A stretch of DNA of 64,000 nt from Branchipolynoe longqiensis. Its lineage: Eukaryota; Annelida; Polychaeta; Phyllodocida; Polynoidae. The position numbers and the translations under genes were made by a program. Below, piece by piece: positions 63,868-64,000 of the stretch. Under the pieces are notes generated by a model. It saw only the letters and a program-made list of their open reading frames with translations. It had not been told where the DNA came from and ran no database searches. The stretch's first letter is position 1. Each line of letters starts with the position of its first letter. Where the stretch lies: assembly GCA_030323885.1 (NCBI GenBank), contig CM059203.1, positions 3,410,001 through 3,474,000 of the forward strand, given 5' to 3'.

Positions 63868-64000
63868 ATGGAGGATTTAACAAGATATAGGAATATACAA
63901 AGTATTCGTATTCCTTTGAATGAATATCATATTCACGACTTCATTGCTGTCTGGAAGGAAAACGGATTTCATTCTCTACCTAAACAACTCCTTCCCCTGC
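63868..64000 (+). CDS. Possible coding exon running off the right edge
   Basis: The frame is open from 63826 to the end of the window (58 codons), with an ATG at 63868. The predicted peptide is well mixed (MEDLTRYRNIQSIRIPLNEY then HIHDFIAVWKENGFHSLPKQ), unlike the repeats nearby, and codon use looks protein-like. No family recognised. It may be a host exon or the start of another element ORF. Confidence 0.3.
   Translation, partial: MEDLTRYRNIQSIRIPLNEYHIHDFIAVWKENGFHSLPKQLLPL

Overview
The window is animal nuclear DNA, most likely from a marine invertebrate. This is inferred from the mobile elements: DIRS-type tyrosine-recombinase retroelements, a CR1-type LINE ORF1 with a PHD finger, Gypsy and a second LTR lineage, tRNA-derived SINEs and many small inverted-repeat elements. 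I see no bacterial operon, rRNA or intact tRNA gene, and no convincing host gene apart from a possible exon at the right edge. A run of 500 N (47519-48018) marks a scaffold gap. Almost everything recognisable is a transposable element or tandem repeat, usually broken by stops, frameshifts, deletions or nested insertions.

Layout. 1-2.5 kb: LINE with endonuclease end, RT and RNase H. 3.9-5.1 kb: LTR, primer-binding-like site and a gag-like ORF. 5.9-11.6 kb: tyrosine-recombinase (YR) element with two gag-like fragments and two YR copies made by a 1.83-kb tandem duplication; no RT between gag and YR. 11.6-17.3 kb: SINEs, microsatellites and an 0.8-kb long-inverted-repeat element. 17.3-19.6 kb: CR1-like ORF1 without ORF2. 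20.8-26.3 kb: nested MITE-like elements, including two with different ends around the same core, an orphan RT fragment and two perfect hairpins. 26.5-30.7 kb: a 3.5-kb minisatellite bracketed by roughly 270-bp inverted repeats. 30.7-35.0 kb: 5'-truncated Gypsy element with a 126-bp 3' LTR. 35.0-37.0 kb: palindromic minisatellite and a candidate DNA transposon with a 32-bp inverted repeat and a 214-aa DDE-like ORF. 37.4-39.1 kb: four SINEs. 39.4-42.9 kb: minisatellites of 55 and 42 bp. 43-49.5 kb: LTR relative, SINEs, a 10-bp minisatellite, the gap and an inverted-repeat element. 49.5-57.9 kb: two DIRS elements on the minus strand. 57.9-59.1 kb: second LINE. 59.4-61.8 kb: 24-bp minisatellite, about 99 units. 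61.8-64 kb: largely unrecognised.

The genes do not form a pathway; they are remnants of independent mobile elements. Coding cores (EN-RT-RNase H, gag-pol, gag/RT-RNase H/YR) are recognisable by catalytic motifs and nearly all are inactivated. The strongest leads are the inverted-repeat-bounded transposon with a poorly characterised DDE-like protein (35298-36982), two MITEs sharing a core but not ends (22888-23376 and 23618-24169), the inverted-repeat-bracketed minisatellite (26496-30720) and the RT-less gag-YR element (5.9-11.6 kb).
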